64,000 nt of DNA from Andrena cerasifolii (Eukaryota > Arthropoda > Insecta > Hymenoptera > Andrenidae), in contig NC_135122.1 in assembly GCF_050908995.1 (NCBI RefSeq), positions 15,788,501-15,852,500 of the forward strand. The letters run 5' to 3'. The position numbers and the translations under genes are program-made. The notes below the pieces were generated by a model that worked only from the letters and a program-made list of their open reading frames with translations, made no database searches and had not been told where the DNA came from. The stretch's first letter is position 1. The number at the start of each line of letters is the position of its first letter. Positions 1 to 11,530 of the stretch are shown here, in pieces.

Positions 1-1728
1 CCCATTAAAAACACTCTTTCGAAACCATTTCTGATGGCCACCGGCTCGCTGTAAAACGGTCCCCGTTACCGTGAGGCATGAAAGCTCGCAGCGCCTACTC
101 TATTAATATCCAGTTTCACGAGAAGCCAGTGTCCCACAAGCAAGAGATTCTCTCGCGATCACCCACGTCCCCGGTGGTGACGCTGCCAGCGTTCCCATCG
201 CGGGAACGAGCGGCGACGTTAACTCCGCTGGAGAAATGGGTCAACGCATCGTGCCAGCCGCGTTCGAGCGACACGATGACATAATTACCGGGGCCATCGC
301 GCCCCGGCGAGCGGGTCAAGGATGCGGGTAGGACTTTTCTTCCCCCCCCGCGCTCCGATAGGAGCCTCGCGGCCCCCGCTTCGGAGGAAAGCAGCAGCCA
401 CCCCGTTCTGCTTTTCCGGAGCAGTGGGTGGCGAGGCTGGGAGGTCGAAGGAGAGTAGGAGGAGGCTGTGCGGGGCCGATTCGCGTGTCCTTCCTGAATT
501 TCAATCCTGAACTGCTTTACGTCACCGTTAAACTGGGTCGCGTCCTCTATTGCAGGAGTGCCCCGTGTCTCGGAACGCTCTCCGGGCGTTGCGTCGGCAC
601 GCGCGCGTTCACGTACAGCGCGGCGCACATCAGCGTGGCTAATGTAGAAAACGAAGCCGAGAGATACTAACGCTATAATTAGTCGTCCTTGCCAGCCGAC
701 TGATCCGAGGCTCGCCTCCATTCATAGATCCACGCTTACCCGGCGTCGTCTCTCGCCCTGCCACGATCGCGCGAAATCCACGGCTTACAGACGCTCCGCG
801 GAGAATCCTGCGTGGGAGTGATGCTCCAGCAGAGTCGCTCGGTAATCGAAGCCAGCTCCGGCAGCGCTCGCGGCTCACCGAAACGAGGAAGGTGCTCGGT
901 GAATGTAGATTGGAGTAGGGCGTTGCGCGAGCTAATTGCGAGCACAGCGATTCGGCGTTGGAAAAGTTTCGCCGCTGGAATATCAAATGGGAGTCGCCGC
1001 GGCGGTACCGCGTGCCTACGTTATCGCCGATGACTCAGAATTTAGAAAGGATGACAAATACCTGCGCAGATAAGAGAGCAGACTTCGAGCGGGCTGGTGG
1101 GAGCTGGGTGGTCCCTTTAGAGGGGTACATTTGTGTAAAGGAATTTTTATGTATAGAATTGCTCTCGGTTTGCAGCTTTTGCGGAAAGGACGCGAGGCTT
1201 CTAGCTGTGCGATGCAATTACGCAACGTGCAGCGAAAATACGCCCATGGAAAATGTCAGTGGAACGGCTGGAGAGCCGCGTTTCAAGGATGCCACGCGAT
1301 AGTTTCAAAGGTTCTCCGCGCTGACTGTTGTAAATCTGCTGAGGCTGCTCCCATCGAAATCCTGCCTGCCCTGTTCATCGTGTTACCGATGGGCAATTGG
1401 AGAGTTTTAACAGAGCCTTGATTCGGGAACCCGGAAGAAAGCTGACCGAGTTTATTTCGTTTTTTTTCTTTTTTTTTTTTTAATGAGAAGCGATTGATGC
1501 TGGTTGTATTCACCTGGAATAGGTGCGAGGGGAAGGATTTGAGGCGAGTAATCGTCGCGGTAGTTGAGCCGACGGATACGACGCGATTTTTGTGCAGGCG
1601 TCCGCCTACGATTACTTTGGTTTTTGGATATGTTTTAGAGGACCGAAGAGTAACAAATATGTACAGGCAGGGTCGTTCCTGGCGGGGGTGCAGAAGGTGC
1701 CAAACTTAAGGGAAACAAACTTAAATTT
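1..1728. other. non-coding, no gene seen
   Basis: No reading frame here resembles a known protein on either strand. The first kilobase is GC-rich with many CpG. If the rest of Cbl lies beyond the left edge, this stretch is part of Cbl intron 1; that is an inference from the missing downstream exons. Confidence 0.5.
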
Positions 1729-2299
1729 GGAGAGAAGGAAATTCTGGGGAGCGACAAATTTGGAGAGAAGTAAATTCTGGGGAGCGACAAATTTGGAGAG
1801 AAGTAAATTCTGGGGAGCGACAAATTTGGACAGAAGTAAATTCTGGGGAGCGACAAATTTGGAGAGAAGTAAATTCTGGGGAGCGACAAATTTGGAGAGA
1901 AGTAACATTCTGGGGAGCGACAAATTTGGAGAGAAGTAAATTCTGGGGAGCGACAAATTTGGAGAGAAGTAAATTCTGGGGAGCGACAAATTTGGAGAGA
2001 AGTAAATTCTGGGGAGCGACAAATTTGGAGAGAAGTAACATTCTGGGGAGCGACAAATTTGGAGAGAAGTAAATTCTGGGGAGCGACAAATTTGGAGAGA
2101 AGTAAATTCTGGGGAGCGACAAATTTGGAGAGAAGTAAATTCTGGGGAGCGACAAATTTGGAGAAATAAATTCTGGGGAGCGACAAATTTGGAGAGAAGT
2201 AAATTCTGGGGAGCGACAAATTTGGAAAGAAGTAACATTCTGGGGAGCGACAAATTTGGAGAGAAGTAACATTCTGGGGAGCGACAAATTTTCGGGAGC
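1729..2299. repeat. 33-bp minisatellite, about 17 copies
   Basis: A tandem array of about 17 units, nearly all 33 bp, each built around GGGGAGCGACAAATTTGGAG followed by AGAAGTAAATTCT. Some units carry one extra base (AAGTAACATTCT, making 34 bp) and one unit near 2161 lacks three bases. The array ends in a degenerate partial unit (TTCGGGAGCGACGAAG). Because 33 is divisible by three, long open frames run through it on both strands, but their coding content is only the repeat. Confidence 0.95.
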
Positions 2300-4555
2300 G
2301 ACGAAGTCGGACACCTGAAACGGTCTCGTTGTGAGTCAACCTCGGGGCAGCCTCGTGCGTCCCGGTAGCCGTAGGCAGACGACGATAGCCGACGGCGCGG
2401 CTGGTCTACACCGATTCGTACAATTCGCTCGTTTAATTCGCTTTAATCGCGACGTCACGTCCCCTTCCTTCCGCTTCGGCTCACGTCCGGATGCGAGCTT
2501 AACTAGCCGCCTGCCAACGGGGACAGGGGGGCCAGACCTTTCGTCGTAACTCTTCAGACAACGGGGGACAGCTGATACGCATCCAGCCGCCTATCAATGC
2601 CGTTCAACCCCTGCCGACCGGAATTCATGTAACGAACGTAACCTCCGCGATGAATTCGCCTTCTACGGGGCTGTAGTTCTCACCCGCGCGCAACCTACAC
2701 CATTTGTGACGTTCCGCTCCTGCAGCAGAGACGGGTCCACAAAGTTTTGTTCAAATAAAAATTTCGAAAGTCGAGTAAACCTTCGAAAATTTATTGTCCA
2801 CCGAAAGAATTAACTTCGCTCGTCAAATAATCTAAAGCGAAAGTAGCCTCTATTTAACCCGTTGTTTAAATAATTTCCTACTTAGTCAATGCCCAACTCT
2901 GGATGGAAGTGAGAATAATAAAGCCGCTCGAAGCATTTGAGCGAGGAGCAAGAGTAAGTAACTTCAGGAACAACTGCGAACTTAAATGGACACCGGTGCG
3001 AAGAAGAAAAGTTACAGCAAACGCGGGTCCCTTTTAATCTCGTCCCGAGCGTTGTCCCGTTTCGCCCTGTTGAATGCCGTTTCCGTGAGACAGGTAGATA
3101 TCGTTGGAAGCCGAAGCGCGACCGTCCCGGGGGCGCGGTACGCAAGCTCGCCGCGATGCACGCGAATTCCAAGCACGATCCGACCTCTGCAAACTCCAAA
3201 CAACAGAGCGGAATAGCGTTTTATCCCGCATCGAGTCTGCCTGCGGGATCGCGGACGCAACCGACGGCGAAATCGGCGGGCATGAAAAATTAAAAAGGAT
3301 ATTCAAAGTGTTCTGGACGGCGGCGGTTATAAAATATACATTACCGCGAGCCGGTGATGCGGGACGGTGTTCTAGCGTTTGACCGTGGATGCGCGCTAAC
3401 GGGGACTTCGAAGGCTGGGATATTGCAACGCGACGGGGCGCGCCGATTGAACCTCGCGGCGACATATTGCATCCGTGTCGCCGGCGCGTTCCTGGGGCCA
3501 CCGGCTTGCACCTGACACCCGATATCTCCAGGATAAACACGAGCGCTGCGCGCCTTCGAAACGCAACTCAAAATCCATCGATCGTCCCGCTGTCTACCGT
3601 CGATCGAGCGCTTCGCGTTTTAGATCGAACCCTTGGCCAGTGCAGCGGTCGCTCGCAAGGAAACGTTTCGCAACCCGAGGATGCTGATTCCGATCGAACC
3701 TCGCGCGAAAGTGCAACGTAGGGTAAACGCACCAATAAATGAACACTTAAGGCTAATGAATGAACACTATTATAAAATTATGTTTGCAGCGCGATTGACT
3801 CCACGTGCTGCAAAAATTGTTTGGATCTGAAGCAAGAAATTACAAGAAGTCTCTGATTAATTAGTTGCTTCTCTTAATAACTTATTTTACTCATTTTAAT
3901 AAAAAGTGTCCATTCGCTGGTACGTGTTCATTTACTGGTACATCCACCCTATTGGAGAATAGAGGGAGCAAGGGAGATGGTAGATTGGTCAATTTTCGAC
4001 CTGGCTGGCAGTGAGTTTTTTTTACAGGTCTTAAGGAATCCAGGAATAATTGTCCACCCTGCAGGCGATGGGAAAGTTATAAATAATAATGGGTAAAGTT
4101 GGGAATGTTGTAGTAAAAATATTCCCAATAACAGATTGCATTTTCCGGAGGAGGAATAATAATTTTAAGAAACACCGTTTGAGGGAACTTTTTTGTGTAA
4201 CGACCGAGTACACCAGCGTGTACATTTCTCTTTTTATTCGCTTTGGTTACTCGTTTACTTAGTTACTAAGCACATAAGTGTGCTTGTAACTCGTAAATTA
4301 CAAGAGATATCGACAGAAACATTTAAGGATGTATCGGACCTGTCTTCGAAATGTGTAAGAAATCGCCAAAATTGCCCTTACGTAATTTAAGGACGGCCCC
4401 AAGAAGGGAAGAAATGAGGGAAAAATGAAAATTAAAAGGATCAAAGGAATCTCTCTCTCGTACACCACAAATTCCATGGCTTACAGCTTTAAAGCTGTTT
4501 CATTTTTACAATTCCCATAAAGTTATCACGTTCTTTTTATAAAGATACTCCAGAG
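2300..4555. other. non-coding, no gene seen
   Basis: No gene recognised. A TGCCCAACTCTG motif near 2888-2899 matches the terminus of the hAT-like family seen elsewhere in the window, but a convincing second end and target duplication were not found. The stretch changes from CpG-rich (3000-3720) to AT-rich (3760-4560). Confidence 0.5.
4375..4400. mobile_element. solo terminus of PIF/Harbinger-like MITE
   Basis: The sequence CCCTTACGTAATTTAAGG followed by ACGGCCCC matches, with few changes, the right terminus of the complete element at 35070-35429. No matching left end was found nearby, so this looks like a truncated copy. Confidence 0.6.
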
Positions 4556-4731
4556 CAGTGGCGTACTCAGGATTTAATCCTAGGCGATTTAATCCAAGCC
4601 AAGTTAAAGGGGTAAAAATATTTTTACCGCAAATTCAATGAAATTCATTAGGCAATTATAAAAATTTATTTAAACAATAAAATCCACTTTTCTTTTTACA
4701 AAAACCCCTTCTTTTGCCAGGCGCGCCACTG
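4556..4731. mobile_element. hAT-like MITE, 176 bp
   Basis: The left end CAGTGGCGTAC and right end GGCGCGCCACTG form terminal inverted repeats sharing CAGTGGCG. It is flanked by near-identical 8-bp direct repeats, CTCCAGAG (4548-4555) and GTCCAGAG (4732-4739). A CAG-TGG terminus with an 8-bp target duplication is typical of hAT elements. There is no coding capacity, so it is non-autonomous. Confidence 0.8.
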
Positions 4732-7700
4732 GTCCAGAGGTAGTGAAAATCCTAGTGCCACCCACTTCCATTAAACGATCTTTATCCAGAAAGAACCGAT
4801 TGCGAGTAATTTTGAGGGAGAAGGCCAATCTTGTCCTCGGTCCAGGGAATTACAGGCACACCCCGTATGCGACACAAGCGCCTTTGTTCCCGGGCAGTAA
4901 ATTGAATTATGTTTACCGGCCGAGGGGCGAGGTGAAGACACGTTAATGAAATAATCGTAGGAGACAAGAAACCGGAATGCTCGACCACGTTGGATTCCAT
5001 TCTGCCTCGCCGCTGCTTCTTTTTTTTTTTCCCCTCTCATACCGGCTTTCCCAGCCCACATCCGGACGTCGTTACACGTATCGCGAAGAGCGGAGGAGAA
5101 GATTCTGCCCCCGGCTCCTCCGTGCCGGCGCAAAGTACGGTCCCTCGCGATACAACGGCCCGCTCTATGCGTCGGATAGATGACTTCGGTCTCCTTTCTC
5201 GATAAAAGCTCACCCCTTGCCACCGGCTTCCGGCACACTCATCACTGGAAACGTCCATTAGTGGGAGAGCCAGAAACCGCGGCGATACGCGAATTTAAAT
5301 TCGCGTCGGGCATGCCCGCGCGAAAGAGAAACCCTTCCGTTCGAATTCACAGCTCGACACTGCGCGGTACCATTCCGAGGAGCTTCCGTTACCCACGGCA
5401 GCCGATTGCAAACCTGCCAGTTAGTTTAATTCCAAGTAAATGCAACGCCTGCTTTTTTCTGAAATATCAATTATGCAGAAAAATGCAAATTATTTCTGAC
5501 TGCGTCACTTGCGAGATAAAGTCGGGATGGAAGAGTGATTATTATTTACTCAGAGGGTGTATAGCTTGAATGCGAATTTTAAGAATCTGTTTGTTAACCC
5601 GAGGTGTGTCGCACGCTAGGTAAATTTTTTTTCCTTCGCCAATATTTCTGTAAATTTGTAGGCCTTACTATAAGGCGTGGCGAATTTTAACAAAAAAATT
5701 GCTGCTTGACAGAATTATTTTTTTTAAATGCAAATTTTATCATATGAAAAATTACAATTCTGGAAAAAAGACTGTTAGTGTTAAAAGAGAGTAGGGAGTT
5801 GAAAAAATCAAAAATACGAATATGGTGACTCAGAAATGGCAGTGGAGTACAGTGAACCCCATGCGACCAATTGAGCTGTTCATTTTGGAAGTGGCCTGGG
5901 TCCATTTGTCAATTTTTTTTTTGTCGAGTGTAGTAACATGTGCAACTTGAAGTTAGTATCACAAATTTATGTATACAAAATTTTTAAATATAAACGGACT
6001 TGGGTCACTTTCAAAACGAACGGCTCGATTTGTGATTATAAGAAGGTGACCAGGAAGGGTGAATCGAGAGTACTTTCCTAGAAAAAAATAGGTATTAAGA
6101 CCTTCTCTTACAATTAAAATAGAGCGAAGATTTTCAAAACACATATTTATCGCAGCATATAAATTCGCGTCCGAATTACAGCCAAATAGGAAACACACCG
6201 CGAAAATATCCCAAAAGGCGCGATATTACCAACTGTCCTACTTATAAAAAAAAGAAGGAGGCCCTGAGAAAACATAATAATCCATTTTTTTTTTCGAATA
6301 CACTTTCTCGAGAAGAATAGCATCCGTTGAAGCCACCAGCTCCTTTCAGCCACCTTGTGTTTCCCCCGGCCCGAGGCGAGGAATACGCGGGCGCGCAATA
6401 TCGAAAAGGTCGGGTAAAAATACCCAAGGCGCTGATTTTTCCAAGATACCGCGTAGGCGTAATGCAGATAAATATTGTTTCCGGTGAGATAAATCGAATC
6501 GGCGCTTACGTTTATCTTATCGGCGCTGAATTAAACGCGCGTGGATCGGGGAGTCAGGTTCCCGATCATAGTGGCGGCTGTTAAGCATCCTCCTCGTCTG
6601 CGTACGAGGAAGAGAGAGAGAGAGGGGAGGTAGGGGTAGGGAGGGGTGGGGAGAAGGAGCGCGCGCGCGTGTACAGTGACCGGATGTTCGCGGATCATTT
6701 GACCGGAAACAGAAAGTTCGCGCATCGGCGTAATCGAGTCGGCTGGCCACACGTTAATAACGCCGCAATCGCCCGCATCCTACGTTCCCAGCCGGCAATG
6801 CTTCCCCGATAATGCTCCTGTTCAGCCTTCTGAGAAAGAGGAACGGCGTGGGCCGTGTATTTGTTGCGCGGGAAGGCGCGGAGAAAGGAGGACGAGGAGG
6901 AGAATTGTAGCTCCGCGGAGCCGAGAGACGGAACGTCGGAGGTGCGCGAGGAACGGGCAACCCGAACACGTATCCGATCCGCCAAAGACGTGTCAAGTAT
7001 TAATATTCTATCGTTTCCCAGGAAGCTTATTCTATTTTCGGCCAGGTATTCTATAATTTCCCCGGGGTATAAGCTTCCTGGAGCAGCAGTCGCGATATCG
7101 GCTTAAAACATTACTCCCATTCAGTGCTGGATCGGACGGATGATGATGTAGAAATTTTCTGACTTTTAAAATCTAACTTCTGTTGGAGACACTTTTCAGC
7201 CAAATTATCAGAAATGCCTGAGGAGTCGAATGTTGCGTTGATCACCCTGTACAAGGGGGCCTAAAAATCTTTCAAGTGCTCAGGGCCTCCGAAGATCTTA
7301 ATACGGCACTGCTTCTATTATTTCTCCAAGTGGCGCAAGTTAAGGAACGGTGGACTTCTTGTATGCCACTTTCGTCAGGTGAATAAAATTACGCGGACTG
7401 ACAAGACCAGTGTGTACACTATCAGAGAATGCAGAAAGTGGTCGAGCTTGCAACGGGGAATAACGATCGATGATATCTGCGAATGAAATTGTCACCCGTC
7501 ATTTTAGTGGCCGTGGCCATTTCCGGCCCTGTATCGAGGCGAACTCGATACTCCGACGCAAGTATCGATTCTAACTTGACGTCCAATTTCACGGGCTACT
7601 TTCGCTCCGGTAGATCCTCCGAAGTTTAAGCGCAACAGAAGTATGTCTCCAGGTGTGCGTGGTTTTGAAACAAGTGATCGGGATGTGAGAATACAGCTAC

Positions 7701-9377
7701 GCGGACGAAGGTAGGTAAACGCGCGCGGACCGGCCGGACCGAAAATAATTTCGGCCGCGGAAGAGTTGAAGAAAATACAGGCTGGACCGCGCTCGAGTCT
7801 CGTGCCTCGGCGAAACTCGTGACGCGATCAGTCCCGGCGGCAGTCAGTCATTCATGAATTGGCTCGAACCGCTCTCTCGCCGTTTATTTATACCGGGCTC
7901 TGATAAATCGCTACGCTGGCGGCACGTAGACCAGCACACCGCCGCCCGTGACGTGTTCCAGCAAAAGTAGGCGCGCGCGCGCGATCGCGTTTTGTAAAAC
8001 GATACCGAACGGGTGCCGCCCTCCCGCCGCTCTATCGAGAATAGTAACCAGGAAACGTACGTAGCTGACGTTCCACGAGTTTCCGAACCGCTCGGCCCTC
8101 TCCCGATTCCTCCGCCGAGCCCGCGACGATCTCGCCGGAGTCAATGGACAGTGACCGGCCGTCGACAATGCTCGCTAACGGTTCGTCCTCGATGATTTAC
8201 ACGGCCCGACGCTCCGTAACCGAGTATAAATGGAATTCCAATTACACCGGAAGTAGCATTGCCGCAGCACAGGCCGGCCACTGTTCGCCCGTCCGCGTTT
8301 CGTGCCCAACGAGACCGCCGCTGTGTACATACGCGGGTATTTCGCATTTTTATCGCGTTCCACCGGTGGAATCGAGCCGATATCGCTGAACCGGAAACGC
8401 CGGCCGAGTTGATCGTGTTGATTCATCTTTTCGTTTCCGGTACGGGCCTCGATACGACAGAAGGGTCGCGATAAGAGACTCGTATCGGCCACGAGAGTGA
8501 TCGATAGGAATCGACGTTATCGTTTAAATGTGAAAGTCGAATACCTTCTATACAAGATGTAAATTAGAAGTACAAATCGGTACACGGTTGATGGAACGCG
8601 TCCTGTCGTGCCTCCCTAACCGACATTACTACGAAAGAAATGCTTTTCGTGACTCGGGACGCGCGAGAAGACAGGTCCCATGTACAGGACGTCCAAAAAT
8701 AGGAGGCGCGACTCGAACGGAAGTAATTCTTCCTGGGGGGGGGGAGGAAATGGGGTGAAATGTAAACTAAGATTTCCTTCGTGTATCTTCGAGGCCACAA
8801 AAAGGAAATTTGACAAGTACTCCGGAAGTGTTGTTTAAAGAAAGTCATGATATAGAAGCGTAGACGCAGAAATATATCAGAATCTAAATCACCTTTCTAA
8901 ATATTTGAAATAAGATACGTCAGATTCACACAGAGTCTGATCGTAATCAGGTTCGTTTCGCCTGTTTTGGTACAGCCTGTATAAGGTCGGCGCGTGAAAA
9001 AGAGCACTTCCGGCCGAGGAAATACATTTCGCGTGCAGGAAAGGCTTGTCAGCTGCACACGGTCCGACGCACACGTCCCGGTTTTCGGTTGGACGCGCGA
9101 TCGGTAATGTGACCAAGTATCAATGCGAGAGACGGACGGACGCGCAGCGGTGGCAATTTTAGGTTAGGTGTGCGCACGTGCGAGCCAGAAGCGCGCGCGT
9201 TTATTATTCGTTTTTGCACGCACGGCAGGCACGAGGGGAGGGGGGCCGGAGGGGGGAGAGGGAGCACACGCGGCGGTGGACAGGTGTGCCCTGTTTACAC
9301 GATCGTGGAGCGGCGCGGGGCAGAGCGAAAGAGAGGAACGAGGTGGAAAGGATCGTTAACCGATAGTGGGTACTCAC
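4732..9377. other. presumed Cbl intron 1, no exon seen
   Basis: This lies downstream (minus strand) of the Cbl first coding exon. I found no exon for the next Cbl segments (EF-hand, SH2, RING). It holds a purine-rich tract at 6601-6660, CpG-rich stretches at 7700-8460 and a dispersed repeat copy at about 5838-6060. Confidence 0.5.
5838..6060. repeat. dispersed repeat, copy 1
   Basis: Contains GTACAGTGAACCCCATGCGA and, about 180 bp later, GATTATAAGAAGGTGACCAG followed by GAAGGGT. The same two blocks, much closer together, recur near 18105-18165. The termini and class are unknown. Confidence 0.55.
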
Positions 9378-9925
9378 CTGATCCCGAAGCTCTCTTTCCA
9401 GAACTCGGACGCGTCCGCCTTGGTGATGCGGAACTTGTGCCCGGCGAACACGCCGTACGGGAAGATGGCCTTCAACTCGGACAGCATGTGACTGAAAACC
9501 AGGCTGAGCTTCGTGAGGTTGCGACGGTAATGGGACGTCTCGTCGAACATCTTCTCCTTGCCCTGCTTGAACAGCTTGATCGCCTGCTCGCACTTTCGCA
9601 TCAGGTTGTTGATGAACACGCAGAAATGCTCGTTGCTGTGCAACACCTGCATCCTGTCCTCGTACTTGCTGTATATCAGTCTTAGCCGTTGGTACGTGTC
9701 CGGCAGGATGTCCAGGATGAACGGCGGCGAGTTCTTCAGGTTCATCCGCTGGTGTTGACACAACTTCACCACCTTGTCCATCAGCTTCCAGGTTTTGTCC
9801 AACATCCGCTTGTCGGTGGAGAGCTTGGGCAGTGTCATAGGGTCGGCGAAACGGCCGTGGAGCTTCTGGAATATCGAGCTTATGTGCACCGTTCGCGTAC
9901 GACTGCTGTGTCCTCCCGACGACAT
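9378..9925 (-). CDS. Cbl: Cbl E3 ubiquitin ligase, first coding exon (partial)
   Basis: Encodes the four-helix bundle of the Cbl tyrosine-kinase-binding domain: the translation carries the family's hallmarks WKLMDKVVKLCQ, LKNSPPFILDILPDTYQ, RRNLTKLSLVFSHML, AELK-like SELKAIFP and FRITKADASEFW. Cbl binds phosphotyrosines on activated receptors and directs their ubiquitination through a RING domain. The exon ends at a GTGAGT donor after two bases of an arginine or serine codon. The EF-hand, SH2 and RING parts are absent from the window, so intron 1 exceeds 9.3 kb. I chose the ATG at 9923-9925 (MSSGGHSS); in-frame ATGs at 9954 and 10093 would add a hydrophobic stretch not expected in a cytosolic ligase. 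The upstream region is CpG-rich, which fits a promoter. Confidence 0.92.
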
Positions 9926-11530
9926 CTTGACGTGCGCGTGCATATCCCACCAACACCGGGACTCCCTTGCTCCCGATGCGAGTCCGCCGCGCACTTTTAC
10001 GCACTTCACACCTTGCCAGAGAGCCACCAGACCCGCCACCACCGCCACCACCGACAACAAAACCTTGCTACGATAGGTTAGCCTGGCCTGCACTCGCGCG
10101 ATACGATATACCGCATCTCCCTTTAACGAGACTCGGCACTCGCCACTTGGACGACCTTCTCACGAAGTCGCGGCCACGAGACGTACCATAATAATGTTAC
10201 GCGATCCCGCATCCTAAGTCTTTCTATACCGTACTGACAACAGCGGACAGCCACAACGAATCGACACTGACACGACTAAGCGTGCTTCTCCTCCCCTCGC
10301 CCTGCCATCTTATTTGCGGTTCCGCCTGCGGCCGCGCGGCGCTGCCGTAGCGCGCGCCAATTCGAACGCACGAATCTTGTGTATTCTGGAGCTGGATTTC
10401 GGGCGTTCATTAGTGGAAGGAATCGAATGCCGCAGTAAAACAAGACGAACGTGTATTTCCATGTTTGCCTTTATAATACAATAACTTCAACAGTGTACAT
10501 ATAAGATTTTTTTCGACGATGTAACGAATAAATTAGAAATACAAAAGAAGCCGACGAAATTAGAGGAGAATGAATAGAGATAAAAGGCGAATGACTCGCT
10601 TAATCGCACAGAGTCGAGACATTTTATACACTTATAGTTAGAGAAAATTATGCGTAATTTCATCAGTTTACGGTACTTGCGTTTCGGTTGCCCTGACAAG
10701 AACGATGCACGGAATACCACGTTATCTTGTATCAGCGAACGATAAATGGTAGCGAATAAATGAACGTTTTTAGTTACTGTGCGTGCATCTCGTTGTTTAA
10801 CGCTCTCTGCGAAACGTCTCCATTTCGAAGCGGGTTAGTTAAGGATCCTTTGTTCCGTTTGACTATTGTACGCCGACCTGTTCTTGGCAAGTTTGAGCAG
10901 AGATATAAGTAGTTCTACTGAGTCGAAGCGATTTCCTGGTGCTACTCTCTTATTCTGTAACTCGTTACTGGTGTCCATAATCGGAATCTACTATTGATGC
11001 TTAAATTTCTGGCAGCCTCGCTCCTACCTTGTACTTGCAATTAAAACATAGGCTATCTGCCACCTAACTGAATCTCCATCGCGATAACAGAAACATGCTG
11101 TCACCGACTTTCTAAGTAATAACTTAATCGTAGTAAGACAAAGCTCGTCATTAAGAACCAACTGGCAGGGATCGACGCCAGAACGCAATATCTCTCATCT
11201 GAAACATTGTAAAAATACATGGTTTTACGACTACGATAAAACTCTGCGAGTTTTACTACACAGACACAGATGTATTTATTTGCGAAGGAGATGTAGAAAC
11301 GGATATAGGGAATAAAGGGGAAGCGCCATACCAAAACGACACAACAAGCAGCTTAACAGAACTCCAGAGAGAAAAATTATTTTAATCGCCAAAGGTATTT
11401 CTAGAATCCCATGTAAAATCTGTTGGGTGGTCCTTAGCAACTAGATCCTTTGCTTTATTTACAGAGAAATATTAACGTACGTACAATGCATGCAGGTGGA
11501 AAGGGTAAGTATTCAGTACAAAGCTGATTA
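9926..11530. other. Cbl 5' region and spacer to glycerol kinase
   Basis: The part at 9926-10380 is CpG-rich and probably contains the Cbl 5'UTR and promoter (minus strand). From 10400 on the DNA becomes AT-rich, with no recognisable gene. The 3'UTR of the glycerol kinase gene probably reaches down into 11400-11530. Confidence 0.5.

Noticed and set aside
1729..2299. Possible CRISPR-like array
   Set aside because: The units are head-to-tail without spacers; it is a minisatellite in an animal genome.
1612..2339. Three overlapping minus-strand frames of about 200 codons
   Set aside because: They are products of the 33-bp repeat, whose length is divisible by three; no non-repeat domain is present.
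2724..2899. Fifth copy of the CAGAG-TGGGC family
   Set aside because: The right end matches but the left end is poor and the flanking 8-mers do not agree.
9926..10093. N-terminal extension of Cbl with a hydrophobic segment
   Set aside because: A membrane-like leader is not expected in Cbl; it is probably 5'UTR that happens to be open. The start at 9925 is preferred, but not proven.
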